Origin: Tubulanus polymorphus
Taxonomy: Eukaryota; Nemertea; Palaeonemertea; Tubulaniformes; Tubulanidae
Reading direction: 5' to 3'
Assembly (NCBI RefSeq): GCF_964204645.1
Contig: NC_134032.1
Span: 10,162,275 to 10,226,274 of the forward strand
DNA: 64,000 nt
Both the position numbers and the translations under genes were made by a program. The first letter of the stretch is position 1. Each line of letters starts with the position of its first letter. The notes below the pieces were generated by a model, which saw nothing but the letters and a program-made list of their open reading frames with translations, was not told the DNA's origin and searched no databases. This document shows positions 1 to 11,044 of the stretch, one piece after another.

Positions 1-497
1 CTCCTCTGGAGGCGTTGATATATAGCTAATGAACGTTTCCTTGTTGTCGCGCCAGCGGCTAAAAAAAATTTGTTCGGCTGCTGTTGTTTTGCGTCTGTGT
101 TTTAAGGGGATTACATTTTTTTTATCGGAGGCAATCGTTTGATCGTATTCAAAACAAATTATGTTAAGACGTGTTGAGGTTCACAGCATGAAAATCCATT
201 TCTAATTCGGCGGTTAATGCTTAAGATAGGTAAGACCTAGCAATAACTTGGGATGAAACCAGTTTAAGCTCGTTTGGGTCCGGTTTGGTAGTTGAGACCG
301 GGCTGTTATAGCTCATTTTGGTCCATTTCGAAAGAAGACACTTGATATATGGCCAGTCTTGTAGGTGCTTGACGTTCGTTTTATTTGAGCACGAAGCCCG
401 TAACTCTTTTAAAGCTCCTTCATTTTAGAGATTTAGGCGGTTAGAAACCTTTTGTCTAGTTAGTAGTTGTAACTACCTAAACCAAGTTTATTTATTC
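1..497. other. AT-rich non-coding stretch
   Basis: I see no exon, RNA gene or recognisable repeat here. All frames are interrupted within short distances and nothing matches a known family. Confidence 0.5.
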
Positions 498-782
498 TTA
501 ACCCTTTCAGTGCTGACTAATTAATACCCTATAGTGCTGGAGATAATTTGAAAATTCCACCCTAGTGTGTTGAACAACAGGAATACCACTGTAGTGCGTC
601 TACACCGCGGTGCGGTGTATCGTTAGTTACTAGTATTTAACTATGTTTGACACGTGCTGCCATTTTTCAAGAGAGATAATTACTAATTACTAATCACATC
701 AATACACCGCAGTGCGTGTACTAGCAAAATCTATCACTGATTTATACACCGCACTGGGGTGTAGACGCACTTAAAGGGTTAA
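498..782. mobile_element. piggyBac-like MITE, copy 1
   Basis: A 285-bp non-coding element that begins TTAACCCTTTCAGTGCTGAC and ends AAAGGGTTAA, so its ends are inverted repeats. The outermost TTAA followed by CCC is the arrangement of piggyBac-type elements, where TTAA is the duplicated target; assignment to piggyBac is inference from the ends only. The interior carries several CACCGCAGTGCGGTGTA-like short palindromes. Related copies lie at 24415-24710 and 63022-63320, with degraded ones near 17340 and 19150 and lone ends at 22683-22700 and 26228-26243. Confidence 0.65.
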
Positions 783-1950
783 AGGATAGAAATTTTCTTA
801 CAAAACCACCAAATTCATGGTTTACAAAGATTAACAGTACCGATTTAGGAGGAGTAGTCTACTAATTGGGCTATGAAAGTGATGCAGACGCTTTCTTGAA
901 ATTTGAAATTTTTGCCTTTTTGAAACACCTTCAGTCCAGGTATGACTGGTCTGTAAGTATCACGGACCAGAGAATGTCCAAATCATAAGATTCTTCAGCC
1001 ATCCCTTCCTTAAGTGGCAGGCTCTGTGATCCATTAAAGAGCCATTAAGAGCCATGCCTTTTTCTAGCGGTTGGCTCCGAAAATATCCCTAACAATCACC
1101 TAATATGGTGGCGTGGATTTAGTTTTGGCATCAGCCGAGAATGTCCATCGCGCAAACCGAATTTCTGACCGTTGCGTTCATATCTCGTGGAAAAACATGT
1201 TTGTTCCTCGTATTTGCGGGAAATTCGATATATTCGCGGGGACGAGCTAAAGAAGTCGTTTTTCATTCAGAGGAAATCCAGACCGATTGAAATTTGATTC
1301 GAGATCGGTGACAATCTTTTAACGTATGTTTCCACGTGATCGGGATAGATTGATTTTTGATTCGTAATCTGCTATGATGGCGTATTTGCTGCGTCGTTCT
1401 TCGAGGAGATTTTGTTTACACGAAATCGCTTCAGTTTCGTGGAAAATCGAGATTAATTGCGATACTCTCGAGTCGCTGGTTTTAACATTTGAAGCTAATG
1501 ATATCTGTTTGTCGCAGTAGTTCTTGGTATCCAGCTTGAAATAATCGCATTTCGGGGTCTGATTTATGTAGGTGGCCCGCTTTGGACCAATCTGTTTGTT
1601 AAAACTGTTTGTTATGATTATATGCAGTAGGCTATATGGAATTAATCGAATTTCAGGGTCTTATTTCACCAGGGGTGGCAGTGTTCTCTGCAACAGGTTA
1701 CCAATTTTTACATCCACCCGTCTGAAAATTAGCCACCCCTTATAAAAAGTCTGCGGCACCTACCGGAGTGGATGTCAATATTCTATCAATGCTGATAATG
1801 ACTTTGAAATATATTGAGCTAACGTGAAAAATAGAAGATCACACCAAAATTAAGCTTAGATTTTGGGTATTTTTGGGGGATCAAAAGCCTTGCTACTTCA
1901 CCAGCCTCAATGTCATACAATGACCCCCTTTAAAATTCAAACATACACTC
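783..1950. other. Non-coding stretch, nothing recognised
   Basis: No open frame of useful length, no splice-bounded conserved peptide and no clear repeat. The part from about 1100 to 1450 is richer in CG dinucleotides than its surroundings, as a remote promoter or first exon might be, but nothing supports that further. Confidence 0.4.
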
Positions 1951-2192
1951 TTAGAACAAAGGGTTCTACCTAAGAACCTTTAGGGGTTCTTGGGCTTGCC
2001 TCCCAGGGAGAACCCCTAAAGGTTCTTCAAAGAACCTTTTTTGTAGGGTTCCTTGAAGAACCCCTGGTAAAGGTTCTTTGAAGAACCATTTCGTATAAAG
2101 GGTTCTTGTTAGAACCCTTTCAATATTATCAAATGGTTCTTGACAGGGTTCTTGGGAGAACCATTTTAAGGTAATTTATTTTTAGGGTTCCT
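1951..2192. repeat. Hairpin minisatellite of GGTTCTT/AAGAACC
   Basis: About ten alternating GGTTCTT and AAGAACC blocks are packed into 240 bp, separated by short runs such as CCTTTAGGGG or TTTTGTAGG. Neighbouring blocks are reverse complements, so the stretch can fold into a row of small hairpins on either strand. It is non-coding. It may be a degenerate MITE cluster rather than a simple tandem array, since the spacing varies. Confidence 0.6.
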
Positions 2193-3744
2193 CATTCATT
2201 TTTTGACTGCTCAAGCTGTTCATGATTTGTCCATCCTCTGTTATGTTTGACTGCTCCCTTTATCCTCATGTGGATAAAAAAAACTTATGATAAGAATCGC
2301 GTAAAATTAATATCTATAGATATATATATATATCTATCTTTTGATTATAAAATCTCATGAATTGAAATATTAATGATACATATGTTTACAATAAATGATA
2401 CAAAAATAGTTTCACTAATTGGTTACATGTACAATAAGATCGAAAGATGGAGAATTTTGAGTTCATTAAGTAGTCTCCATATATGGAGACTACTTAATGA
2501 ACTAGGTTCATACTTGCATTATTAATAATCAATAGTTGATCCTATCCAGTATCCGATTTTAGGTCGAATTTCGGCAGGGTTACACAATAAGGTGAATCTG
2601 TTTGTTATGACTGATATTTCAATATCCAGTACGAAAATCAATCAAATTTCGAGGTCTTATTTCAGCAGGGGGTCGGGATGTAGGACGTACAGCGGGCGCT
2701 CGTCGCATATACACCTGGGCCCCTAAGGATGAAGCACGCTATATATTCAGTTTCTTTGCTATTGAGCTCTAAAAATAAATTTCATTAAAATCTAAGTCAT
2801 TTAAGTATTAGGTACAAGATAAATACATGCTCAGGTCCAAAGGACAACTATCATGATAATAACAATAGCATTTGCCGGTGATATCAATAACTATGAAAAA
2901 ACAACACTTGAAACTGATTATATGAGCTTAAGTAGGAGTGGTGCCTATGTAGGTGGACGTGGGGGGGGGCATGTGGGCTGTTTTGGGGGAAAATTGTTCA
3001 GCAGTGCTGGATAATTAGTCTTTTCATCGACGAATTGAAATGAAAATAATAAATTCTAAACGAGTAGTCGTACTGATAGGCCGAGCTGAATACGTGGACC
3101 CGTAATATTCCGGGAATTCGATACAAACAGATTTGTTTATCTCACTGCTATAAGAGCGCGGCAGACATTAAAATCGGGTCGACTATAGAAATTTAGAAGT
3201 ACTCGTTGTTTTCTTTCGATCTTGAAAACTTGACACCAAAACTTGACACCGAATAAAAAAACGTTGGTGTGTGTGTTTATTAGGACTATGACGTCTGTTT
3301 ACGAAATATTTCAGATAACGTTTTCGATTATCGTCGAATATTTGCTGTCAGGGTTTGATATTTAGGTCAAGGTCACGAGGTTTTTGTTTTGCGTACTTAA
3401 CCTCGATTGTTTCGATCACAAGTTTTCTTCTCGGTAAAATATCAAGTGGTCCTCGGTGTTTTGAATACTGGCCCTACATTTTAGACCCAGTTCCGAGGCT
3501 ATTGTTGTTTACCCAATGTATAATATGGTGATGTCGGAAATTTCCAATTATGTACTTCGAACTAAAGAAAACATTCTGTATTTTGACCGCCAATCACACA
3601 CAACTATAGCCTCGATCCCACAAGTGTTTTAGGCCTGCGCCAAATTAAAATGTGGCCCGGACCAACTGTGCCAGATTGGCCCGTGCCTGCTCATCCGTGG
3701 GCTAAATAACAGGGTCAATCCCTATTTTCAATCAAATATGCTGA
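2193..3744. other. Non-coding stretch with simple-sequence runs
   Basis: Contains a TA-rich run near 2320, a perfect 15-bp inverted repeat (ATTAAGTAGTCTCCA and its complement) around 2463-2500, and a G run at 2961-2970. No coding or RNA feature recognised. Confidence 0.45.
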
Positions 3745-3985
3745 TGTCAAAGGGGGATTTATGAAGGCATCCACATTTTCAAAATGGCTCTTAACAGGCA
3801 ATTGATGATGTCATAGGCAGCCATCTTTTCCAGAAGTGTCTATACAATGGGTCATATTCAATTACCTCATAGGGGGATTTATGGAGGCATCCACCTTTTT
3901 AAAATGGCGCTAAAGGGGAAATCGATGATGTCATAGGGGGATTTAAGAAGGCAGCCGTCTTTTCATAATGGCTGACTGGAGCATT
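3745..3985 (+). repeat. Dispersed TGATGTCATAGGGGG repeat, cluster 1
   Basis: Four degenerate copies of a 60-90-bp unit with core GATGTCATAGGGGGATTTA followed by GGAGGCAGCCATCTTTT. The same core recurs across the window in both orientations: near 5830, 6090, 6150, 18050-18540, 20450-20640, 22400-22880, 23425-23790, 27300-27480, 35810 and 63650. It is almost always intronic or intergenic and has no coding frame conserved between copies. Family unknown to me. Confidence 0.6.
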
Positions 3986-5819
3986 TGTTGATGCAATATT
4001 ACAAGCATTTATGAAGACTGTTTTTCCTGAAAATCCCGGCAGACGCAATGCGTGACAAGCAGCAAGCCGTAGGGCGAGTTTAATGCGGGGGGGTACTGAA
4101 AGGTCGCTGACCACTTGCGCGCGTTAAGAGAGCGCGTCTTACCGTCAATTAACACCGTCTATTAACGTATGTTTCCTAATCCGTGCTCTTGAACACGATT
4201 CCGACCGATCCACCTAAGTAAATGCAGTTTACCGGTAGCCGAGTTAAGATTTCGTGCGATACCCACTGGCGCGCCCCCGCATTCGTTCCCCACCGCCTGT
4301 GAAGAGACAGAAGATGGATATCGCGCGTTGTCATAACGAACGCTTATCTTATATTTTCTTCCGAGAAAAATTAAAGCCCGCGTCGATCGCGAGTAAATGT
4401 TTGTTTGCACCATCGATATATGAAGCTCTTTCGAAGAATGAGCTCTCGTCGAATGAGCCATCTTTGATAGAATATTTGAATTGCTTTCAGAATTTTTTTG
4501 TTTTTCGAAATGATATCCGATTCAAGCATCGGTTAAACGCTATGTCGGCGTTGTGACGATATATCGAGAATCTCGTATTGATATGAAGATAAAGAGCCTG
4601 CTTTTGATCTTAAAAAGGTATTGCCCCTGTTATTCATCTAAATGGTAGATTTCGTTAGAATTTTTTGATTTGGTGTCCCTTACACAAACCCACCATACCA
4701 CATTGGGAACGAAACAGGGAGTTTGATTTTGAAATCGCGAAAATCGAAGAACTGATATGATTGTGTGGTCAGCGGTCTTAATGCCTATGCACCATCGCAT
4801 ATCCAATATCTCTAAAAGCCATATGCTCATGGTTATTTAGTCGAACCTGGGTTACTAACTGAAAATTGGTGAAATATGGTACCGCGCCCAGCTACCCTGC
4901 CTAAATCTCAGGGCCTTGTTTACCGTTTTATAGACTGGTATAAACTTAAACCCCTAACTCAATTGAAAGTGAATCGAGTTTAGCCCCGCCGTTAAACATG
5001 TTTAATCCGGGTATGGAAAAGGCATATGGCTATAGGTTATGGGAAATGGAATTCGGAAACCGGTAAGAACCCCGTCATCCTAATTAATTACGAATTCACG
5101 TATTTTCAGCGAGAAAGGCAAGACTTGTCTATTAGCGGCGCGATGTGCTATCCGGCTAAATCATGATTAGATAATTCATAACTTCGAAGGCTTCATTAAT
5201 TAGTATTTCACTCAGTACGATTAGAAGCTAAAAATGGGTGAAAAGTTTGTGGAAATTTAATGAGATCGTTAAATCAAACAGTTTCCGTCTATGCTTTACG
5301 TATTTGACTGCATTAATTGATTGAATTCTTGGCAGATCGAGTCAGTACATGTCAGGGAATATTCCAGGAATATTCCCTGAAAAATGGCGAAATGTTTTTC
5401 ATGTCACTCTGCGAGTGTAATCTATTGTTTTCGAGATCCGGGTGACGTTTTGCACAATATTGATAGAATAGATGAACTATAATGTTTATCGAACCCAACA
5501 GCCCGCGCTTTAAATCCGCCCCTGGCGAGCGACGGTCGAATAGTCTCAATCAAGGTCGAGCGGGGGAGAGCTCCCGACGTAAATACGTACCTGAAACTCT
5601 CTTGTTTCGCGGAAAATCGACGCCGCGTTGAAAATAATAAATCCGAAATTCCAGACGGAACAAACAGTTCTCCGCGCGCGCTGACACTCGCCGCGTCGTT
5701 AATTTTCATTCGTTTGTTTTTCGCCTTTAGCGACCGACCGTCGTGAAAAATTGATGAGGCGTCGAATTGCGATTTCTACCACAGGTGTAAAATCGGCGTT
5801 CGAGAAACGAAGGCAACCT
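3986..5819. other. Non-coding stretch, one dispersed repeat
   Basis: Frames of up to 100 codons on both strands between 4162 and 4556 overlap each other and match nothing. Positions 4655-4712 (TTTTTTGATTTGGTGTCCC and following) recur at 32260-32315 near a LINE relic, so this short piece is a dispersed repeat. The rest is unremarkable. Confidence 0.4.
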
Positions 5820-6180
5820 CCTTCATCCCCCTATGACATCATCAAATTACCCATATAGATGCCTTCAGAAATGATAGTAACCATAAACAACCCTATTGTA
5901 TCATCCCGAAACTTCCAGAAAAGATCGAAGACCCCTCCACAAAATAAGTATAAAACTTTCATGTTTCCAAATGCTTTTAATTCTTAGAATACTACAGTGT
6001 TTTATGTTGGGGTTGGAATTAATGTTTTATGTGAAGTGTAATGAATCTTTTTAGGTTAAGGGGTCTAGGGGTTTATAGAAGTGGATGAAGTCATAGGGGG
6101 GTTTATGAGAGAAGCCGTATATTTTCTTGAAGTGATAAGGGTTGATTTGATGATGTCATAAAGGGATTTATGTAGGTAAA
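5820..6180. repeat. Dispersed TGATGTCATAGGGGG repeat, cluster 2
   Basis: One copy in reverse orientation (CCCCCTATGACATCATCAAA at about 5827) and two forward copies near 6085 and 6150. Same family as the cluster at 3745-3985. Confidence 0.55.
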
Positions 6181-6339
6181 CATGTTGTGCTACGTTTAAC
6201 TGCGTTGCTATTTTGAGGTGATTTCGTCCCCAGAGTAACGATATTCATTGTCAACAACAACGGCGTAGTTGACGTTCATTGAGTACCGATACTGATCAGT
6301 ATTCTGATCTCTCACGAAGAGACGGATAGAGGGTCAGCG

Positions 6340-6770
6340 AGTGAGAGGAGAAAGAGCAGTAGGAGAGAGGGTGTCAAATAGAGAGGGAGAGCAAGGAAAG
6401 GAGAAAGGTTGTCTCGGAGAGGCAGTCAAATAGAGGGGAGAGGAAGGAGAGAGGGAGCCTGGAAAAGGGAGTCAAATAGAGAAGAGAGGGAGGAGAGGAG
6501 AGAGAAGCAGTCTGGGAATGGGAGTTTGGAGGAGAGGGAGGAGAGAGGAAACCTGGCAGAGTGGGAGCCAAATAGAGAGAAGGAGGAAAGGAGAGGGAGG
6601 AAGCCTGGGAGAGAGGGAGTCGAATTGAGGGGAGAGGGAGGAGAGGAGAGGGCGCCTGGGAGAGAAGGTGGCGAGGAGTCAAAAAGAGAGAGAGATATCG
6701 AGTTTGGAGAGAGGGAGAAGTGAGAGGGTAGAATGAGGATCAGAGTGAGAGGGGGTCGGGAGGAGGGATG
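6340..6770 (+). repeat. Polypurine minisatellite
   Basis: About 430 bp in which the plus strand is almost all A and G (GAGAGGGAGGAGAGG and variants), arranged as imperfect units of roughly 60 bp containing GGGAGNCAAATAGAGAG. Three overlapping frames of 102-132 codons cover it; their low-complexity Arg/Glu/Gly or Ser/Pro/Leu translations are what any such tract gives and are not taken as genes. Mirror-symmetric polypurine DNA of this kind can adopt triplex structure. Confidence 0.75.
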
Positions 6771-7149
6771 GTAGGGGGTTAGAATTTGACATCGCCTGCA
6801 GACACACATTTGAAAGTTCGACAATTAACAGTTTTCAATTCGTAGTTAACAACTCAGAACAGTGGAATTAAATCCTGAGGTAGAATGGAGATGAATATTA
6901 CGCTGAGATATTTGACATCGATGGCAGATTACGGCGAAAATCATTTTGTCGTCGGATTCCGAGAAATAGCGACGTGCGCGATATGAAATGGGCTAATTCT
7001 CTCCTCTCTCTCTCCCTGTGTCTGCTGTTTCCGTGCAGTGATAAAATGACCATCAAAAACAGATTGATCGAAGCATTGATCTCTGATTGCCGCGTGTGGG
7101 TACGTCATGCGGAAAATATAAACATGTTTTTGTCACCCGTCGCAGTGAA

Positions 7150-7535
7150 CTAGTGCACTCTCAACCTCGACATACGCACTCCTCTCCAAAACAACTAGGC
7201 AAAACACGGGGAACTGATTTCTCTTTGGGCAAAACAGGCAAAACCTGGGGAACCGATTTTTCTTAGGACAAAACAGGCAAAACCTGGGGAACCGATTTCT
7301 CTTTGGGTAAATCAGGCAAAACGTGGGGAACTGATTTCTCTTTGGGCAAAACAGGCAAAACACGGGGAACTGATTTATCTTAGGGCAAAACATGGGGAAC
7401 TGATTTCTCTTAGGGCAAAACAGGCAAAACAAGGGGAACCGATTTCTCTTGGGGCAAAACAGACAAAAACGCGGGGAACTGATTTCTCTTAGTGCAAAAC
7501 CGGCGGAATTTGATATATCTCCAGAAAACATAGGG
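7150..7535. repeat. 39-bp minisatellite
   Basis: About ten tandem units of GGGCAAAACAGGCAAAAC followed by a GGGGAACTGATTTCTCTT-like half; some units are shortened to about 30 bp. On the minus strand the array stays open for 142 codons because the unit length is a multiple of three, giving a Phe/Pro/Arg/Cys repeat. No start context, splice site or family match supports a protein. Confidence 0.75.
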
Positions 7536-8029
7536 AAATTGTATTTTTCCCCACAAACCATGTTTTATTTGTCCGTTTGAAAAAAGATTGTGTTTAATTT
7601 AAGAGTTCGCAGATAAGCGTTGAACGGTCGGCCGGTGACGTAATGTCATTTATAATTAGTATAGTTGAGTTGACGCGTGCGACTCAAATTAGAATTAGCT
7701 CCACCTAAGGGTGATCTTAATGTCGCACGTTTCGCTTTGATTTACTGAACGCACGTGATTTGATTTCTGGCTTATCAGACGATCAGTCAGGTGCTCGCGT
7801 TTGAACTTTGCTTAACGACTGCCCTGAAATCAATTTTTAGAAATTAAAAATCTATGGTGATAACGCGCTCAGACTGGTCCTTTAAAAGTACATAAGGGTG
7901 ATCGTTGCTGATGGTTATCGCTGGTCTGAGATCGGTCCTTACCTTTAGGGCCTAAGACTGGTCGTTAATCTGGTCTTGGAATTGGTCTCGGATGTCATTA
8001 ACGGGGCTAAGACTGGACTCAAGATCTTA

Positions 8030-9540
8030 AGTCATTAAGTTATTACGAAGTTGAGACTGGCCTTCGGTTCGATAAGTCATTACTGAGCTAAGACTGGTCT
8101 CAAATTAAAGGGATGGGCTGAGTCTGGGTCTCACGTTGAAGTCATTACTGAGCTAAGATTGGTCTCAAATTAAGCTAATGGGCTAAGACTGGGTCTCAAG
8201 TTGAAGTCATTACTGAGCTAAGATTGGTCTCAAATTAAGCTAATGGGCTAAGACTGGGTCTCGAAGTCATAACTGAGCTAAGACTGGTCTCAAATTAAAG
8301 TAATGGGCTGAGACTGGGTCTCACGTTGAAGTCATTACTGAGCTAAGACTGGTCTCAAATTAAACTAATGGGTTAAGACTGGGTCTCACGTTGAAGTCAT
8401 TACTGAGCTAAGACTGGTCTCAAATTAAAGTAATGGACTGAGACTGGGTCTCACGTTGAAGTCATTACTGAGCTAAGTTTGGTCTCAAATTGAAGTAATG
8501 GGCTGAGACTGGGTCTCAAGTTGAAGTCATTACTGAGCTAAGATTGGTCTCAAATTAAGCTAATGGGCTAAGACTGGGTCTCGAAGTCATAACTGAGCTA
8601 AGACTGGTCTCAAATTAAAGTAATGGACTGAGACTGGGTCTCACGTTGAAGTCATTACTGAGCTAAGTTTGGTCTCAAATTGAAGTAATGGGCTGAGACT
8701 GGGTCTCACGTTGAAGTCATTACTGAGCTAAGACTGGTCTCAAATTAAAGTAATGGACTGAGACTGGGTCTCAAGTTGAAGTCATTACTGAGCTAAGACT
8801 GGTCTCAAATTAAAGTAATGGACTGAGACTGGGTCTCAAGTTGAAGTCATTACTGAGCTTAGACTGGTCTCATATTAAACTAATGGACTGAGACTTGGTC
8901 TCAAGTTGAAGTCATTATTGAGCTTAGACTGGTCTCAAATTAAACTCATGGGTTAAGACTGGGTCTCAAGTTGAAGTTATTACTGAGCTAAGACTGGTCT
9001 CAAATTATAGTAATGGACTGAGACTGGGTCTCAAGTTGAAGTCATTACTGAGCTAAGACTGGTCTCAAATTAAAGTAATGGACTGAGACTTGGTCTCAAG
9101 TTGAAGTCATTACTGAGCTAAGACTGGTCTCAAATTATAGTAATGGACTGAGACTGGGTCTCAAGTTGAAGTCATTACTGAGCTAAGACTGGTCTCAAAT
9201 TAAAGTAATGGACTGAGACTGGGTCTCAAGTTGAAGTCATTACTGAGCTTAGACTGGTCTCATATTAAACTAGTGGACTGAGACTTGGTCTCAAGTTGAA
9301 GTCATTACTGAGCTTAGACTGGTCTCAAATTAAACTCATGGGTTAAGACTGGGTCTCAAGTTGAAGTTATTACTGAGCTAAGACTGGTCTCAAATTATAG
9401 TAATGGACTGAGACTGGGTCTCAAGTTGAAGTCATTACTGAGCTTAGACTGGTCTCAAATTAAACTAATGGGTTAAGACTGGGTCTCAAGTTGAAGTCAT
9501 TACTGAGCTAAGACTGGTTTGAGATTGGTCTCAAATCAAG
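8030..9540. repeat. 65-bp satellite array, about 23 copies
   Basis: Each unit is two related halves: GAGCTAAGACTGGTCTCAAA then TTAAAGTAATGGACTGAGAC, GGGTCTCAAGTTGAAGTCAT and TACT. Both halves carry a short dyad, AGAC-TG-GTCT and GAGAC-TGG-GTCTC, so a potential mini-hairpin falls about every 32 bp. Units at the start of the array are more diverged; a longer block (with GAGCTTAGACTGGTCTCATA) recurs at about 8850 and 9245, showing higher-order duplication of several units. Non-coding. Confidence 0.9.
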
Positions 9541-9878
9541 ACATGGGCTAAAACTAGTCCCCTTTTTCTTGATCTATAAAATCTAAGCATAGACTCTAGT
9601 AACAGACCCTCTGTTTTAGATAACGTTTGAACTATCAGTCAACGTTAGATCTTGGAATTTTCTGACGCGGCTATTCTGACGTCTGCTGCTGCGGGTGCGG
9701 TTGTCAGTTTTCTCTCCGGTTCCATTCTCAGAATCGTTTGACGTGTCGAGAAAACGTCGTATAACCGACATGTCGCTTAATGAAATTAGTCTTGTACGTA
9801 ACACGCGGTCGCTGCCTTTAAACCTTTCGATTGTTGACGAGATCGAACACCGTTCAAGTAGCTGTGGAAATTGAAAAT

Positions 9879-10659
9879 CCACTAGGTGGCGCTAGTGTGA
9901 ATTCGGTGTCGCAATGAGGAACTGGTGAAGCGACTGTAAAAGTTTAGGTTCCACATGTCAGCCTTACATGTTAGACTTTTAGCAGGATGCCCGTCTGCAG
10001 CAGGCTGGTTGGTAGACAGACATATCAGCGTTGCAGTAATAAGTAAAAAAGGTCATGAACTTCCTCACCGGTAGGCTTTAGGCTAGTTCGCTAATTTCCT
10101 CACAGAGGGAGATATATTCCAAAATGACTGCTAGCTGCTTACAGTGAGCAGCAACACTTCAAAGGCCGTCCATTCGTGAGGTTAAATGAATATAATCCAA
10201 TAGGGTTAGTCTTGGGAGACCAAGATTTTTTAACTAAATCTAATGCCACCTTGTTTTTATTCATATTTTAAACTATGCTAAAAATCTAACTAATGTTATT
10301 TAGGACCAATGAATCGTCACGTCAACACCCCCCGATGACCGTGATGTGTTTTCCAAAAAACCTCCAACCAATTTATATAGTTATCTTGATGATATGAGAA
10401 ATGGCGATACTACTGTGGCAATTGAGGATCTAATAGGTGGCGCTTAGGTGATGCCAGACATTCGTGTTAATTATAATGAATAGGAATGCTACTGCGGCAG
10501 TCGTGGTTCCGCTAGTGGAAAGTCTGCCGTATCAGCAATGCTACAGTGGCAATTGAGGGGTCCACTAGTGGCACGTTCGCGAGGTCAGACTTGCATGTCG
10601 ATTATAGCGGAATAGAAATGCTACTGTGGTGATCGGTGTTCCACTAGGTGGCGCTAGTG
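9879..10659 (+). promoter_or_regulatory. Cluster of CTCF-like boxes in degenerate repeats
   Basis: Exact CCACTAGGTGGCGCTAGTG occurs at 9879-9897 and, as the nearly identical CCACTAGGTGGCGCTAGTG, at 10641-10659; weaker forms lie at 10431-10446, 10509-10518 and 10562-10574. These resemble the core of the animal CTCF motif (CCANNAGRKGGCRS). The last four sit in 60-130-bp imperfect repeats that also share ATGCTACTGTGGCAATTGAG, so they may have spread with a repeat. Binding is inference only. Confidence 0.4.
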
Positions 10660-10692
10660 GTTATAGTCAGTCGTTACTAAGCATTGTTGGCA

Positions 10693-11044
10693 TCAGACGA
10701 CAATTAGGTTAGTAGCTCGAAGATGCATAGGGCCGGACCCCAAAAATAGTACATTGAGTGAAGAAGAGTTCCCCCATAAATGTTGCCATAATTTCTGCAA
10801 ATGGGATAGGTAACGAATTTCGGTTATATGTATGAAATCCATTGATCCTGAGAGACAGATTGATGATGAAATAAGGGATTCCCTGGACTTTTTTGCTTGG
10901 AGTAAGGGTACCAAACACGGTGGGGGATTCCCTTAGATATTTTGCTCGGATGTACTGGCATACTTGTACTGGGATACCCCTCCTTTCTAAAGGTTTGATT
11001 ATTTCAAAAGTAAGGTTGGGTATGTGGGGCGAAAACCACTTCAA
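10693..11044 (-). pseudogene. Reverse-transcriptase relic, possibly R2-like
   Basis: A 111-codon minus frame reads LERRGIPVQVCQYIRAKYL followed by GTLTPSKKV, which resembles the RT segment between motifs 2 and B of R2-like non-LTR elements (I-x-x-L-x-R-x-G-I-P ... I-x-x-x-Y). A second minus frame overlapping it resumes after a shift where the QGDPLSP block would be expected. The frameshift and the absence of flanking RT motifs mark it as dead. The family call is tentative. Confidence 0.4.

Noticed and set aside
4162-4556. Overlapping 99- and 100-codon frames on opposite strands
   Set aside because: No family match, no promoter or splice evidence; likely chance.
6409-6824. Three long frames in the polypurine block
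   Set aside because: Low-complexity translation of a purine-only repeat on both strands.
7133-7561. 142-codon minus frame with CPKRNQFP repeats
   Set aside because: Frame stays open only because a 39-bp minisatellite has a unit divisible by three; no gene context.
8030-9540. CRISPR-like array
   Set aside because: Units are contiguous 65-bp satellite repeats with no unique spacers, in an animal genome.
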